Positions 15,109 through 22,173 of a DNA stretch of 64,000 nucleotides are shown here, in pieces. The notes beneath the pieces were generated by a model. The model worked only from the letters and a program-made list of their open reading frames with translations. It was not told where the DNA came from and did not search any database. Positions within the stretch are counted from its first letter, which is position 1; each line of letters starts with the position of its first letter. Both the position numbers and the translations under genes were made by a program. This DNA is from Oscillospiraceae bacterium (GTDB lineage: Bacteria > Bacillota > Clostridia > Oscillospirales > Oscillospiraceae): positions 1-64,000 of the forward strand of contig JAFQTF010000005.1 in the NCBI GenBank assembly GCA_017409205.1, given 5' to 3'.

Positions 15109-15384
15109 ATGTCAACCATCGAAATCACCGGTAAAATCGAGGCCCTCAAGGATTTGGAATCCTTAATTGAAGAAGCAAAGGCCGAAGCCGAAGCACTCCG
15201 GGACGAAATCAAATCTGAAATGCTGAACCGAAACACAGAGGAAATGGAAGCCGGGCAGTATATTGTCAGATGGACTTCCGTTCTGACACAGCGGTTTGAT
15301 ACCACTGCTTTTAAGAAGGTTATGCCAGAGGTCTACAAAGAGTATACCAAACAAGTCAGCAGTCGCCGCTTCTCCATTGCATAA
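15109..15384 (+). CDS. Small coiled-coil protein, phage/element type
   Basis: This is a 91-residue protein. An N-terminal helix is rich in Glu, Ala and Lys (LKDLESLIEEAKAEAEALRDEIKSEM) and probably a coiled coil. A C-terminal part (WTSVLTQRFDTTAFKKVMPEVYKEYTK, then SSRRFSI) is like the tails of small proteins seen beside single-strand annealing and recombination genes in phages and elements. The function is unknown. The start has AGAAAGGAG upstream. It is the first gene of the operon with the SprT-like protein. Confidence 0.75.
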   Translation: MSTIEITGKIEALKDLESLIEEAKAEAEALRDEIKSEMLNRNTEEMEAGQYIVRWTSVLTQRFDTTAFKKVMPEVYKEYTKQVSSRRFSIA

Positions 15385-15390
15385 GAAAAG

Positions 15391-15481
15391 CCCCTTGCGT
15401 GAACACCGACCAAAGTAGCCACGCAAAGAGCCTAACACCAACCCTACCGGGGAGGCAAGCAAATTATAGCATTGCCTCCCC
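15391..15481 (+). other. Structured leader between 15109 gene and SprT-like gene
   Basis: TTGCGTG (15395-15401) pairs with CACGCAA (15420-15426). GGGGAGGCAA (15449-15458) pairs with TTGCCTCCCC (15472-15481). The second stem ends ten bases before the AAGGAGG of the next gene. There is no T-run. It could stabilise the transcript or tune translation. Confidence 0.45.
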
Positions 15482-15501
15482 TCCTAAGTCAAGGAGGATA
15501 T

Positions 15502-16152
15502 ATGAAACAGTTAACCAGTTATAACCGCGTCGCAGGGTATCTCAATAAGATTTTCGACCTTCTGAATGAAGAATTTTTTGAATCTACACTTCAAAGACCT
15601 ACAATCACCATTCAGTCAACCCCAAAAGCATATGGACACTTCTCACTCCGGGAAGATACCTGGATTTCCAAATTGGGCGGCACACATGAAATAAATATCG
15701 GAGCTGGCACTTTAAGCCGGAATATAGAATCTGTGGTAGCAACCCTCCTGCATGAAATGGTTCACTATTACAATTATGTCAACGGTGTGCAAGATTGTTC
15801 CCGTGGAAACACCTACCACAATAAGCGATTCAAAGCAGCAGCCGAAGCCCGCGGATTGATTGTTGAACACAGCGACAAATACGGATGGTCGCATACTTCT
15901 CCCAGTGATAGCCTCCTGCAATTCTGTTTGGACAATGATCTGAGCGACATTCTAATTAACCGGAATGAGTTTTCCGGCTTTCAGATGCCGGGAACGGGCG
16001 CACACAACGGTGGAATCCAAGTGATTACACCAAAGAAACCATCCAGCACCAGAAAATACCTTTGTCCCTGTTGCGGTAATTCAGTCCGGGCGACAAAGGC
16101 AGTCAACATAGCCTGTTTGGACTGCGCCGAGCAAATGATTTTGGCAGGATGA
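15502..16152 (+). CDS. SprT-like zinc metallopeptidase-domain protein
   Basis: This is a 216-residue SprT-like protein. The zinc-binding HEMVH motif is at residues 84-88. Downstream, HNKRFKAAAEARGL gives the third ligand region. At the C-terminus two paired Cys sets (CPCC, CLDC) form a zinc ribbon. SprT/Spartan-type proteases cut proteins cross-linked to DNA; phage and plasmid copies are common but little studied. The start at 15502 is chosen for AAGGAGG five bases before it; the longer in-frame TTG at 15472 would overlap the upstream stem. It overlaps the next frame by only a few bases. Confidence 0.85.
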   Translation: MKQLTSYNRVAGYLNKIFDLLNEEFFESTLQRPTITIQSTPKAYGHFSLREDTWISKLGGTHEINIGAGTLSRNIESVVATLLHEMVHYYNYVNGVQDCSRGNTYHNKRFKAAAEARGLIVEHSDKYGWSHTSPSDSLLQFCLDNDLSDILINRNEFSGFQMPGTGAHNGGIQVITPKKPSSTRKYLCPCCGNSVRATKAVNIACLDCAEQMILAG

Positions 16153-16166
16153 AAGGAGAAGATAAG

Positions 16167-16457
16167 ATGCTGATTCTGGAGGACTTCTGGCGGGGCAATA
16201 TTTGCCCCGGCGAAGCAAAGATGCGACCCCATGAAGAATACGCACTCTGTTATAAAAGAATAGGAAAATGTGAGGATGTGCTAAATGCATCACTATCACC
16301 GGAAGGGAAAAAGGCATTGGAGGAATATATGGATGCCGTTGTATCTCTGCACGATTTAGCGGAATGCGACCGATTTATGGAAGGGTTTCGTATAGGAGCA
16401 AAATTCATGTTAGACATTTTCCAACCGGAAATCCAATTTGCTCACCATGATTCATAA
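16167..16457 (+). CDS. DUF6809-like small protein
   Basis: This is a 96-residue hydrophilic helical protein. The sequence from LILEDFWRG through EEYALCYKRI to LHDLAECDRFMEGFRIGAKFM matches a small family common in clostridial mobile elements, named only as a domain of unknown function. The start at 16167 is chosen because AAAGGAG lies eight bases upstream. An ATG at 16149, overlapping the SprT stop, would have no ribosome site. It is probably co-transcribed with the SprT-like gene. Confidence 0.7.
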   Translation: MLILEDFWRGNICPGEAKMRPHEEYALCYKRIGKCEDVLNASLSPEGKKALEEYMDAVVSLHDLAECDRFMEGFRIGAKFMLDIFQPEIQFAHHDS

Positions 16458-16474
16458 AGGAATATAAACTGTCG

Positions 16475-16494
16475 GATGCGGGGAGCAATCCCCG
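16475..16494 (+). other. GC-rich hairpin after the 16167 gene
   Basis: GCGGGGAGCAATCCCCGC forms a 6-bp stem shortly after the stop codon. No T-run follows, so it is a weak terminator at best. Confidence 0.35.
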
Positions 16495-16552
16495 CGCCGT
16501 ATAGTATTAAAAGAAATGTTATTTGAAAGAGTATCAAAAGAGGCCGTTTCTA

Positions 16553-16582
16553 TTGCCGTAAATACGAAAATAAAAGTATAGG
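16553..16582 (+). promoter_or_regulatory. Possible promoter of the serine recombinase
   Basis: TTGCCG (16553-16558), 18-base spacer, TATAGG (16577-16582), about 40 bases before the start codon. Both boxes are imperfect. Confidence 0.4.
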
Positions 16583-16624
16583 TAGAAACGTTCGTTTCTT
16601 TTGATATTGGAAAGGGATTCTCTT

Positions 16625-17326
16625 ATGTATTGTGAATACGGATATACCCGAAAGAGTACACCAAAGCAGTCTATTGATAGACAGATCAGAAACATAAAAG
16701 CATTGTTTCCCAATGCAGTTATCATTCAAGAAACCTATACCGGAACAAAGATTGACCGAAAGGAATGGAATAAACTATATAGGGCAGTCAAAGCCGGGGA
16801 TACGATTATCTTTGATAGTGTTAGCCGGATGAGTAGAAACGCAGCAGAAGGTTTTGAGGCTTACGAATCCCTTTACAATAGGGGCGTTCATTTAATCTTT
16901 CTGAAAGAACCCCACATCAATACCGATGTATTCAAAAATGCGATTGCCGTTAGTGTTCCTATGACCGGAACAAATATTGACTTTATTCTGGAAGGGGTCA
17001 ATAAGTATCTGATGGCAATCGCCAAGGAGCAAATCAGACTGGCTTTCCAACAGAGTGAAAAGGAAGTGGAGGATCTACACCAGCGGACAAAAGAAGGTAT
17101 TGAAACCGCCCGTTTGAATGGAAAACAGATAGGTCTGACCAAAGGAACGAAGCTGACCACAAAGAAAAGCATTGCCGCCAAAGAGCAAATCAGAAAGTAT
17201 TCAAAGGATTTTGAAGGGACGTTGACTGATACCGATGTGATGAAGCTGACGGGGTTATCCCGGAATACATATTACAAGTATAAGCGGGAGATAAAAGCGG
17301 GAATACAGACCGCTTGCGGGCTGTAG
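16625..17326 (+). CDS. Serine recombinase (resolvase/invertase type)
   Basis: This 233-residue site-specific recombinase has the N-terminal catalytic domain with the nucleophile at Ser11 (YGYTRKST). Conserved DRKEW, DSVSRMSRNAAEGFE and the long E helix (~120-150) are present. A C-terminal helix-turn-helix (TDVMKLTGLSRNTYYKYKREI) completes the small resolvase layout; it lacks the large zinc-ribbon domain of serine integrases. The start at 16625 follows GGAAAGGG by eight bases; a TTG at 16601 is less likely. It stops at TAG, with TAA three codons later. A role in multimer resolution or inversion is plausible, since the tyrosine integrase already accounts for insertion. Confidence 0.88.
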   Translation: MYCEYGYTRKSTPKQSIDRQIRNIKALFPNAVIIQETYTGTKIDRKEWNKLYRAVKAGDTIIFDSVSRMSRNAAEGFEAYESLYNRGVHLIFLKEPHINTDVFKNAIAVSVPMTGTNIDFILEGVNKYLMAIAKEQIRLAFQQSEKEVEDLHQRTKEGIETARLNGKQIGLTKGTKLTTKKSIAAKEQIRKYSKDFEGTLTDTDVMKLTGLSRNTYYKYKREIKAGIQTACGL

Positions 17327-17338
17327 AACCCTATATAA

Positions 17339-17382
17339 GAAGGCAAAGAAGGGATTTAACAACCTTCTTTGCCTTCCTTTTT
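17339..17382 (+). terminator. Terminator after the serine recombinase
   Basis: A perfect 14-bp stem (17339-17352 with 17363-17376) with a 10-base loop, followed by CCTTTTT. Confidence 0.88.
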
Positions 17383-17567
17383 GGGGAAGGTAGCCAGGGA
17401 CACACAAAATTTAATTATTTTTTAAGAGAAATCAGAACTTTTTGAACAGAAAAACTCAAAGAAATCGCACACGTCTAAATCGTTATTTTAATAACTTTTT
17501 ATTAGAAAAATACACGTCTAAACCACAAAAGTCGGAGTATTGACAATTATTTGATAGATGATATAAT
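17383..17567 (+). promoter_or_regulatory. AT-rich control region with direct repeats and consensus promoter
   Basis: This is a 280-base gap before the 17663 gene. ACACGTCTAAA occurs at 17469-17479 and 17512-17522, with the palindrome GTTATT-TT-AATAAC (17482-17495) between them. A near-perfect promoter follows: TTGACA (17540-17545), 16 bases, TATAAT (17562-17567). The leader after it contains a run of GCGAAC/GCGAAA units at 17627-17646. The repeats upstream of the -35 fit binding of an activator or of a recombination or replication protein. Confidence 0.65.
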
Positions 17568-17662
17568 TAAAGCACAAGTGAGGGACACAAGCCCAAACAA
17601 CAAAAATAGGGTCGCGACCTACCGCCGAACGCGAACGCGAAAGCGAAAAGAAAGGAAATGTT

Positions 17663-17944
17663 ATGAATAATCCCGCTGTTGTTAATGCTGTAAAGGCACC
17701 CGAGAGTGTTTGTAAAATCAACAAGCAGTTTATTAAGGACTTTACCAAGCAGGCCACTCCGAAGCAGAAGAGATGGATTAAATATCATCTGACAACAGAA
17801 ATCGAAGAAAGAGGAAAGAAAGATGGCTTTCTCTCTTTCCGGAGCAAGTTTGCGAAAAAGTTCTTCCCGGAAATTCTTGCTGAAAACAAGCCTAAGAAGG
17901 AACAGACTTCCTTCTTAGATGAAATTCTGGATATTTGCGGATGA
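17663..17944 (+). CDS. Small basic protein, unknown
   Basis: This is a 93-residue, Lys-rich, soluble protein with no Cys cluster or membrane segment. KQATPKQKRWIKYHLTTEI followed by FRSKFAKKFFPEIL suggests two or three helices. The charge and the element context suggest nucleic-acid binding, but no family is recognised. It starts after AAAGGAAATGTT, downstream of a consensus promoter, and is followed 54 bases later by another small DNA-binding-like gene. A GGCGG/CCGCC hairpin lies in that gap. Confidence 0.65.
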   Translation: MNNPAVVNAVKAPESVCKINKQFIKDFTKQATPKQKRWIKYHLTTEIEERGKKDGFLSFRSKFAKKFFPEILAENKPKKEQTSFLDEILDICG

Positions 17945-17998
17945 TGGCGGCGGCATAACCGCCACCATCAAAGAATAGAGAGAAAGGAGGTAAGAGAA

Positions 17999-18235
17999 AT
18001 GTCAAAGGCCGAGAAAATCAAGGCAGAAAAAACGAAAGAACTCAAAGCATTGATTGCTGGGTATCTAATCAGAAGTGGATATAACAAAGAGGATTTGGCG
18101 CTTCAGCTTAACATTTCTCTTGCCTCCCTCTATAACAAAATGAAGGATATCGACAAATTTACCTTTAAGGAAATAACCACCCTGTTCTCGCTGCTGAAAC
18201 TGGATGATGAAACAAAATTAAAACTGGTAGCATAA
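17999..18235 (+). CDS. Small helix-turn-helix protein next to the integrase
   Basis: This 78-residue protein has a Lys/Glu-rich N-terminal helix. A helix-turn-helix follows at about 26-55 (YNKEDLALQLNISLASLYNKMKDID), then FKEITTLFSLLKLDDETKLKL. AAAGGAGG lies eight bases before the ATG. It is convergent with the integrase gene and shares its bidirectional terminator. By position and size it could be the excision or directionality factor, or a Cro-like regulator; the sequence does not decide. Confidence 0.75.
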   Translation: MSKAEKIKAEKTKELKALIAGYLIRSGYNKEDLALQLNISLASLYNKMKDIDKFTFKEITTLFSLLKLDDETKLKLVA

Positions 18236-18278
18236 AAGAGGAAAGAACTTTGAAACGGTTCTTTCCTCTTTCTTTTTT
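18236..18278. terminator. Bidirectional terminator between 17999 gene and integrase
   Basis: A perfect 13-bp stem (18236-18248 with 18258-18270) with a 9-base loop, followed by TTCTTTTTT on the plus strand and by CTTTTATG on the minus strand. It overlaps the end of the convergent integrase gene. Confidence 0.82.
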
Positions 18279-19314
18279 ATTCTGTTTCGATCGTTAATGT
18301 TTCTGTGAAGAAATCATCAAGGACAGCATCATACTCTTTCTGCTTGCTGTCCATCGTATGCTGATAGACCTTAATCAACATATCTTCTGTGGCGTGTCCC
18401 ATCCGTTCTCTTGCGTATCGGTTAGGAACACCGTTTATCAGCACCACAGAGGCGTAGTAATGCCGCAATGCGTGAAACTTATAATCAAACCCCAATCTTG
18501 TTTTCTCCCTCTGATAGAGGCTTTCCAGAGCTTTAGGGCTATCTGAGATAATATATTCATCCGGATCTCCAGCTTCGCCCAATGCCGAGATCAGAACAGG
18601 CGGGAGGTGAAGTGTTCTTGTTCCATCAAAAGTTTTGGTCTGCTTTTCCACATAATCCCCAAACGAATCTCTTACCCGAGCCTTGTTAATGGAAACACTT
18701 TGTTTTTCCCAATCAATATCTTTCCATTGTAATGCTATTGTTTCGCTCTTACGCAAACCTAAACAAACGGAGAACAGGCAATAGAGATAGAGCCGGGTTC
18801 CATATATTGCCTTAAGGAAAGACTGGACTTCTACTGTGGTAGGGATCTCCGTTTCCTTTTTTGCTTTGCGGGGTAAGGTTGCTTTCTCTCCAACAAAAAT
18901 ATCATTTTCTTTCAAAAGAGTATTAAAAAATACGTGCGCCGAAAGAACTGTCTTAGGACTTCTTCCTTTGGCATATTCATTAACAGCCTTTTGATATAGT
19001 TCCTTTGTTAAAATCCCCAACCTAACATCGATAATAGACTTAAACGCGTTGTTTCTAATAGATTTGTAGCCACGCAAGGTAGATGGAGAAAGAACTTCGC
19101 TTTTGGATTCCAGAAACGCATCTGCCAGTTCGCCCAGGGTTTTGTTTTCCGGTTTTGCTTTATGTTCCCTTTCCATTATGAAATTGCTTGCAAGATTCTC
19201 TGCTTCTTTCTTTGTGGCAGAGGTAAAAGATTTTGTTTTATAGTTGCCAAACTCATCCGTATAACTGGCGCGACAACGATATTTTCCGCTTGGGAGTTTC
19301 TTTGCGGTTGCCAT
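18277..19314 (-). CDS. int: Tyrosine-type site-specific integrase
   Basis: This is a 345-residue tyrosine recombinase. It has an arm-binding AP2-like N-terminus (KLPSGKYRCRASYTDEFGNY), a SAM-like core-binding domain (~60-155) and a catalytic domain with Arg near 188 (GLRKSE), HALRH near 281, GH near 305 (ERMGHATEDM) and the nucleophile Tyr near 315 (VYQHTMDSK). All catalytic residues are present. The ATG at 19314 has AAAGAGGTG six bases upstream; a GTG at 19323 would use up that site. The gene lies next to the tRNA-Gly attachment site and has its own consensus promoter. It is the enzyme that should insert and excise the element. Confidence 0.93.
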   Translation of the reverse strand: MATAKKLPSGKYRCRASYTDEFGNYKTKSFTSATKKEAENLASNFIMEREHKAKPENKTLGELADAFLESKSEVLSPSTLRGYKSIRNNAFKSIIDVRLGILTKELYQKAVNEYAKGRSPKTVLSAHVFFNTLLKENDIFVGEKATLPRKAKKETEIPTTVEVQSFLKAIYGTRLYLYCLFSVCLGLRKSETIALQWKDIDWEKQSVSINKARVRDSFGDYVEKQTKTFDGTRTLHLPPVLISALGEAGDPDEYIISDSPKALESLYQREKTRLGFDYKFHALRHYYASVVLINGVPNRYARERMGHATEDMLIKVYQHTMDSKQKEYDAVLDDFFTETLTIETE

Positions 19315-19344
19315 ATATGCCACCTCTTTTCTTTGTTTTCTTAT

Positions 19345-19373
19345 ATTTTATCAAAGTAGAAAAGGTGTGTCAA
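19345..19373 (-). promoter_or_regulatory. Integrase promoter
   Basis: On the minus strand TTGACA (complement of 19368-19373), 17 bases, TAAAAT (complement of 19345-19350). The right arm site starts six bases further upstream, so integrase bound there could control its own gene. Confidence 0.75.
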
Positions 19374-19378
19374 TGGGC

Positions 19379-19411
19379 GTGGCAGAATTCGTGGCAGAAA
19401 ACCTTCTAAAA
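19379..19411 (+). repeat. Right arm-type site
   Basis: Matches the left arm site at 10373-10405 in 29 of 33 positions, with the same two GTGGCAGAA units. It lies between the integrase promoter and the right att core. A perfect palindrome TTCTAAAATTTTAGAA follows at 19444-19459 and carries the same TTCTAAAA end. Confidence 0.65.
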
Positions 19412-19507
19412 TCCGCCACAGACGAGGAATAAATTGAAAATGCTTCTAAAATTTTAGAAAGCCAAAACACGAAAAAACGTTGAAAACACTGCATTTTCCG
19501 AAAAATA

Positions 19508-19537
19508 GAACTCCCACAGAACTTTCTGTGGGAGTTC
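19508..19537 (-). terminator. Element-borne terminator for tRNA-Gly
   Basis: A perfect 14-bp stem, GAACTCCCACAGAA with TTCTGTGGGAGTTC, around a two-base centre. Read on the minus strand it is followed by TATTTTTC. It begins four bases beyond the tRNA CCA end, inside the element. Confidence 0.8.
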
Positions 19538-19540
19538 GTC

Positions 19541-19564
19541 TTGGAGCAGGATACGGGAGTCGAA
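19541..19564. repeat. Right att core (3' end of tRNA-Gly)
   Basis: Identical over 24 bases to 10309-10332. It is part of the intact tRNA-Gly gene, so integration leaves the tRNA whole. Confidence 0.88.
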
Positions 19565-19615
19565 CCCGCCTTCACGGCTTGGGAAGCCGTTGTATTACCG
19601 ATATACGAATCCTGC
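19542..19615 (-). tRNA. tRNA-Gly(CCC)
   Basis: This 74-base tRNA includes an encoded CCA. On the minus strand the acceptor arm GCAGGAT pairs with ATCCTGC. The anticodon stem ACGGC/GCCGT encloses the loop TTCCCAA, giving anticodon CCC. The T arm has GGTTCGACTCC. It serves as the attachment site of the integrated element. The GCAGGAT...TCCA layout is typical of bacterial tRNA-Gly. Confidence 0.93.
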
Positions 19616-19632
19616 GGATGCGAGGTGTTCCC

Positions 19633-19661
19633 ATTATAACAAATGCCAACGGGAAATTCAA
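19633..19661 (-). promoter_or_regulatory. tRNA-Gly promoter
   Basis: On the minus strand TTGAAT (complement of 19656-19661), 17 bases, TATAAT (complement of 19633-19638), then 17 bases to the tRNA 5' end. Confidence 0.8.
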
Positions 19662-19792
19662 CCGATTTTTGTCGTAAGGTTTTTGGTATTGGTTATTATA
19701 ATGTCACTTTTCCTCCCTGTCAATACAGTCCGTTCTTGTATTTTCCTTTCCGGCGTGGTAAGCTGTAAAAAACGGATTCAGGAGGAGAACCT

Positions 19793-20173
19793 ATGTATCT
19801 GAACAAGATCCACCATGTTGCCATCATTTCCTCTGACTATCAGGCAGCAAAGGACTTTTATGTTTCCAAACTTGGCCTGCCGCTGATCCGGGAAGTCTAC
19901 CGCCCGGATCGGGAAGACTATATTCTGACACTGTTGGTCGGCGGTGTGGAGGTGGAGCTTTTTGTTATGAAAAACCCACCGCTTCGTGTCACCAACCCTG
20001 AAGCCCGGGGGCTTCGGCATCTGGCCTTCCATGTGGAGGATATCGAACCGGCTGTGGCCTGGCTGAATTCTCTGGGCATTGAGACGGAGCCTGTCCGGCT
20101 GGATCCCTTCACCAACAGACGGATGACCTTCTTCCGGGATCCCGATGGTCTTCCCCTGGAGCTCCATGAATAA
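19793..20173 (+). CDS. VOC-family (glyoxalase-like) metalloenzyme
   Basis: This is a 126-residue single vicinal-oxygen-chelate domain of the YaeR/GloA2 type (HHVAIISSDYQAAKDFYVSKLGL at the start, RHLAFHVEDIE and FFRDPDGLPLELHE at the end). The metal-ligand positions His near 7, Glu near 53, His near 76 and the final Glu are present. Members isomerise or cleave small oxygenated substrates, and some detoxify methylglyoxal; the substrate here is open. It has GGAGGAG upstream and stands alone between the tRNA and the MarR-MATE operon. The first MarR-type operator begins within its stop region. Confidence 0.85.
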   Translation: MYLNKIHHVAIISSDYQAAKDFYVSKLGLPLIREVYRPDREDYILTLLVGGVEVELFVMKNPPLRVTNPEARGLRHLAFHVEDIEPAVAWLNSLGIETEPVRLDPFTNRRMTFFRDPDGLPLELHE

Positions 20174-20176
20174 AAA

Positions 20177-20248
20177 GTTCAAAAAAGAACTTTTTGAGAT
20201 TGACATTTACAACTCTTTGTGCTATACTAACATTGTTCAAAAACGAAC
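20177..20248 (+). promoter_or_regulatory. marR-MATE promoter flanked by two GTTC-N6-GAAC operators
   Basis: The promoter is TTGACA (20200-20205), 17 bases, TATACT (20223-20228). Operator sites GTTCAAAAAAGAAC (20177-20190) and GTTCAAAAACGAAC (20235-20248) flank it, 58 bases apart. The first sits in a longer palindrome (20172-20195) that could also end transcription of the VOC gene. Autoregulation by the MarR protein is the natural reading. Confidence 0.8.
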
Positions 20249-20269
20249 CATCTCAAAGGAGGTGTCCCC

Positions 20270-20725
20270 ATGCTTCCATCCTACATCAGTGCCTATTTTG
20301 ACATTCTTGGAAAGGCCCAGAAGGTCTATAGCAAATATCTTGAACCGGTCAGCCGGAAATGGGAGCTTACCCGCAGCGAACTGGACGTCATGCTTTTCCT
20401 GCATAACAATCCTGGTTATTCCCGGGCAACCGATATCGTTTCTCACCGCGGCATGACCAAATCCCATGTATCCATGTCCGTATCCAGCCTGGTGGAACGC
20501 GGCCTGCTGCTCCGGCAGTTTTCTCCCGATGACCGCCGCACCGTCCATCTGATCCTGACGGAACAGGGGCATCTTATTGCCGAGGAAGCCCGGATCCTCC
20601 AACAGCAATTTTTTGAGGTCATATATACCGATGTCTCCCGGGAAGAAATGGCGGTCCTGCGGAAGGTCACGCTGAAAGTCTGTGAGAACATCGATAACAT
20701 TGATAAAGTATTAGCCAATCCGTAA
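20270..20725 (+). CDS. MarR-family transcriptional regulator
   Basis: This is a 151-residue winged-helix regulator. The DNA-binding domain spans about 30-100 (LTRSELDVMLFLHNNPGYSRATDI, KSHVSMSVSSLVERGLLLRQ, wing DDRRTVHLILTEQG). The flanking helices form the dimer. AAAGGAGGTG precedes the ATG. The gene is 32 bases upstream of a MATE transporter and has twin operators at its promoter, so it most likely represses the efflux operon until a toxic ligand binds. There is no conserved Cys of the OhrR type near the N-terminus, so peroxide sensing is unlikely. Confidence 0.9.
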   Translation: MLPSYISAYFDILGKAQKVYSKYLEPVSRKWELTRSELDVMLFLHNNPGYSRATDIVSHRGMTKSHVSMSVSSLVERGLLLRQFSPDDRRTVHLILTEQGHLIAEEARILQQQFFEVIYTDVSREEMAVLRKVTLKVCENIDNIDKVLANP

Positions 20726-20757
20726 CAGAATAGAAATCGAAAGGGGACTTATTCACA

Positions 20758-22128
20758 ATGGCAGCAAAACAGGATATGGGAACTGGCAGCATCAAAAAAC
20801 TTATGGTGCAGATGGCTGTTCCCGCACTGGTAGGTCAGGTAGTCAACCTGCTCTACAACATCGTTGACCGAATCTACATCGGACACATTCCCGAAATCGG
20901 CGGCGCGGCACTCACCGGCGTTGGCCTCTTCACCCCCATCTTGATGCTCATCACCGCCTTTGCCATGCTGGCAGGCGCCGGCGGCGCACCCCGGGCAGCC
21001 ATTGCCATGGGTCAGGGCGACAAGGAGCGGGCTGAAAAAATCATGGGCAACTGCTTCACTGTTCTGATGATCCTGGCCGTGGTCCTGACTGCCGTGTTCT
21101 ACTTCACCTGCCCCACCCTGCTGCGCTGGTTCGGCGCGTCTGACACCACCCTGCCCTACGCCGTGGAGTACGGCCGCATCTACATTCTGGGCAGCGTTTT
21201 CGTGCTGACCGTCATGGGTATGAACACCTTCATCACCACTCAGGGCTTCGCAAAAATCAGCATGCTGACCACCGTTATCGGTGCCGGCATCAACATTGCT
21301 CTGGACCCCATCCTGATCTTCGGACTGAAGATGGGTGTCAAGGGCGCCGCCATTGCCACCGTTCTGAGCCAGGCTGTCAGTGCCGTGTGGATCCTGAAGT
21401 TCCTCACCGGTAAGCAGACCACGCTGAAGCTGCAGCCCAAAAATATGCCCCTGGTCCCTTCCGTTATCCTGCCCTGCCTGGGTCTGGGCATCTCCAGCTT
21501 TATCATGGTCTCCACCGAGTCCATCCTGTCCATCAGCTTCACATCCTCCCTGTCCCGCTATGGCGGCGACGTGGCGGTTGGCGCCATGACCGTTCTGACC
21601 TCCATCAACCAGCTGATCACCATGCCTCTGTCCGGCGTCTGCCAGGGCGGCCAGCCCCTGATCAGCTTCAACTACGGTGCCAAGAAATATGACCGTGTCA
21701 AGGAAGCTTTCTTCTGCCAGTTCGGCGTCTGCGTGGCCTACACCACCGCTTTCTGGCTGCTGCTGATGGTGATGCCCAATGTGTTTGCCGGCATCTTCAC
21801 CAGCGACACCTCCATCGTGGATTACACCGCCTGGGCCATCCGGATCTTCCTGGCATGCGGCTTCTCCGTGGGCTTCCAGATCTCCTGCCAGCAGGCCTTC
21901 ATGGCACTGGGTCAGGCCAAGATCAGCCTGGTCATGGCGCTGCTGCGTAAGATCATCCTGCTGATCCCCCTGATCTTCATCCTGCCTCTGTTCTTCCAGG
22001 ATAAGGCCTTCGCCGTCTTCCTGGCTGAGCCCATTGCCGATATCGTGGCCGCCGCTGTCACCACCTTCATGTTCTTCCGCTTCTTCATCAAAATGCTGAA
22101 GGACGGCAAGGCTGCCCAGCAGGTATAA
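20758..22128 (+). CDS. MATE-family multidrug/metabolite efflux transporter
   Basis: This is a 456-residue integral membrane protein with about 12 hydrophobic segments in two related halves. Family signatures include the early VPALVGQVVNLLYNIVDRIYIGH and the GGAPRAAIAMGQGD loop. MATE proteins export cationic drugs or metabolites using Na+ or H+ gradients. The final loop has GQPLISFNYGAKKYDR, typical of the bacterial DinF/NorM-like branch. It is co-transcribed with the MarR regulator and ends in a strong terminator. The substrate is not predictable. Confidence 0.92.
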   Translation: MAAKQDMGTGSIKKLMVQMAVPALVGQVVNLLYNIVDRIYIGHIPEIGGAALTGVGLFTPILMLITAFAMLAGAGGAPRAAIAMGQGDKERAEKIMGNCFTVLMILAVVLTAVFYFTCPTLLRWFGASDTTLPYAVEYGRIYILGSVFVLTVMGMNTFITTQGFAKISMLTTVIGAGINIALDPILIFGLKMGVKGAAIATVLSQAVSAVWILKFLTGKQTTLKLQPKNMPLVPSVILPCLGLGISSFIMVSTESILSISFTSSLSRYGGDVAVGAMTVLTSINQLITMPLSGVCQGGQPLISFNYGAKKYDRVKEAFFCQFGVCVAYTTAFWLLLMVMPNVFAGIFTSDTSIVDYTAWAIRIFLACGFSVGFQISCQQAFMALGQAKISLVMALLRKIILLIPLIFILPLFFQDKAFAVFLAEPIADIVAAAVTTFMFFRFFIKMLKDGKAAQQV

Positions 22129-22139
22129 CCGCACCGCTT

Positions 22140-22173
22140 CCGGCGCAGAGCAAAACTCTGCGCCGGTTCTTTT
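22140..22173 (+). terminator. Terminator of the marR-MATE operon
   Basis: CCGGCGCAGAG (22140-22150) pairs with CTCTGCGCCGG (22156-22166) around CAAAA, followed by TTCTTTT. Confidence 0.9.

Larger units (their letters stand above)
10309..19564. mobile_element. Integrated genetic element in tRNA-Gly (about 9.2 kb)
   Basis: The 3' end of tRNA-Gly at 19541-19564 is repeated exactly (24 bp) at 10309-10332. Between the copies the DNA is visibly AT-rich, unlike the GC-rich flanks. A tyrosine integrase lies at the tRNA end, transcribed away from the tRNA. Contents are XRE-type regulators, secreted and surface proteins, a replication-like gene, a SprT-like protein, a serine recombinase and small unknowns. 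I see no relaxase, type IV secretion, capsid or terminase gene, so it is not a self-sufficient conjugative element or phage. It may be a mobilisable island, a satellite, or a plasmid-like element. Confidence 0.88.
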
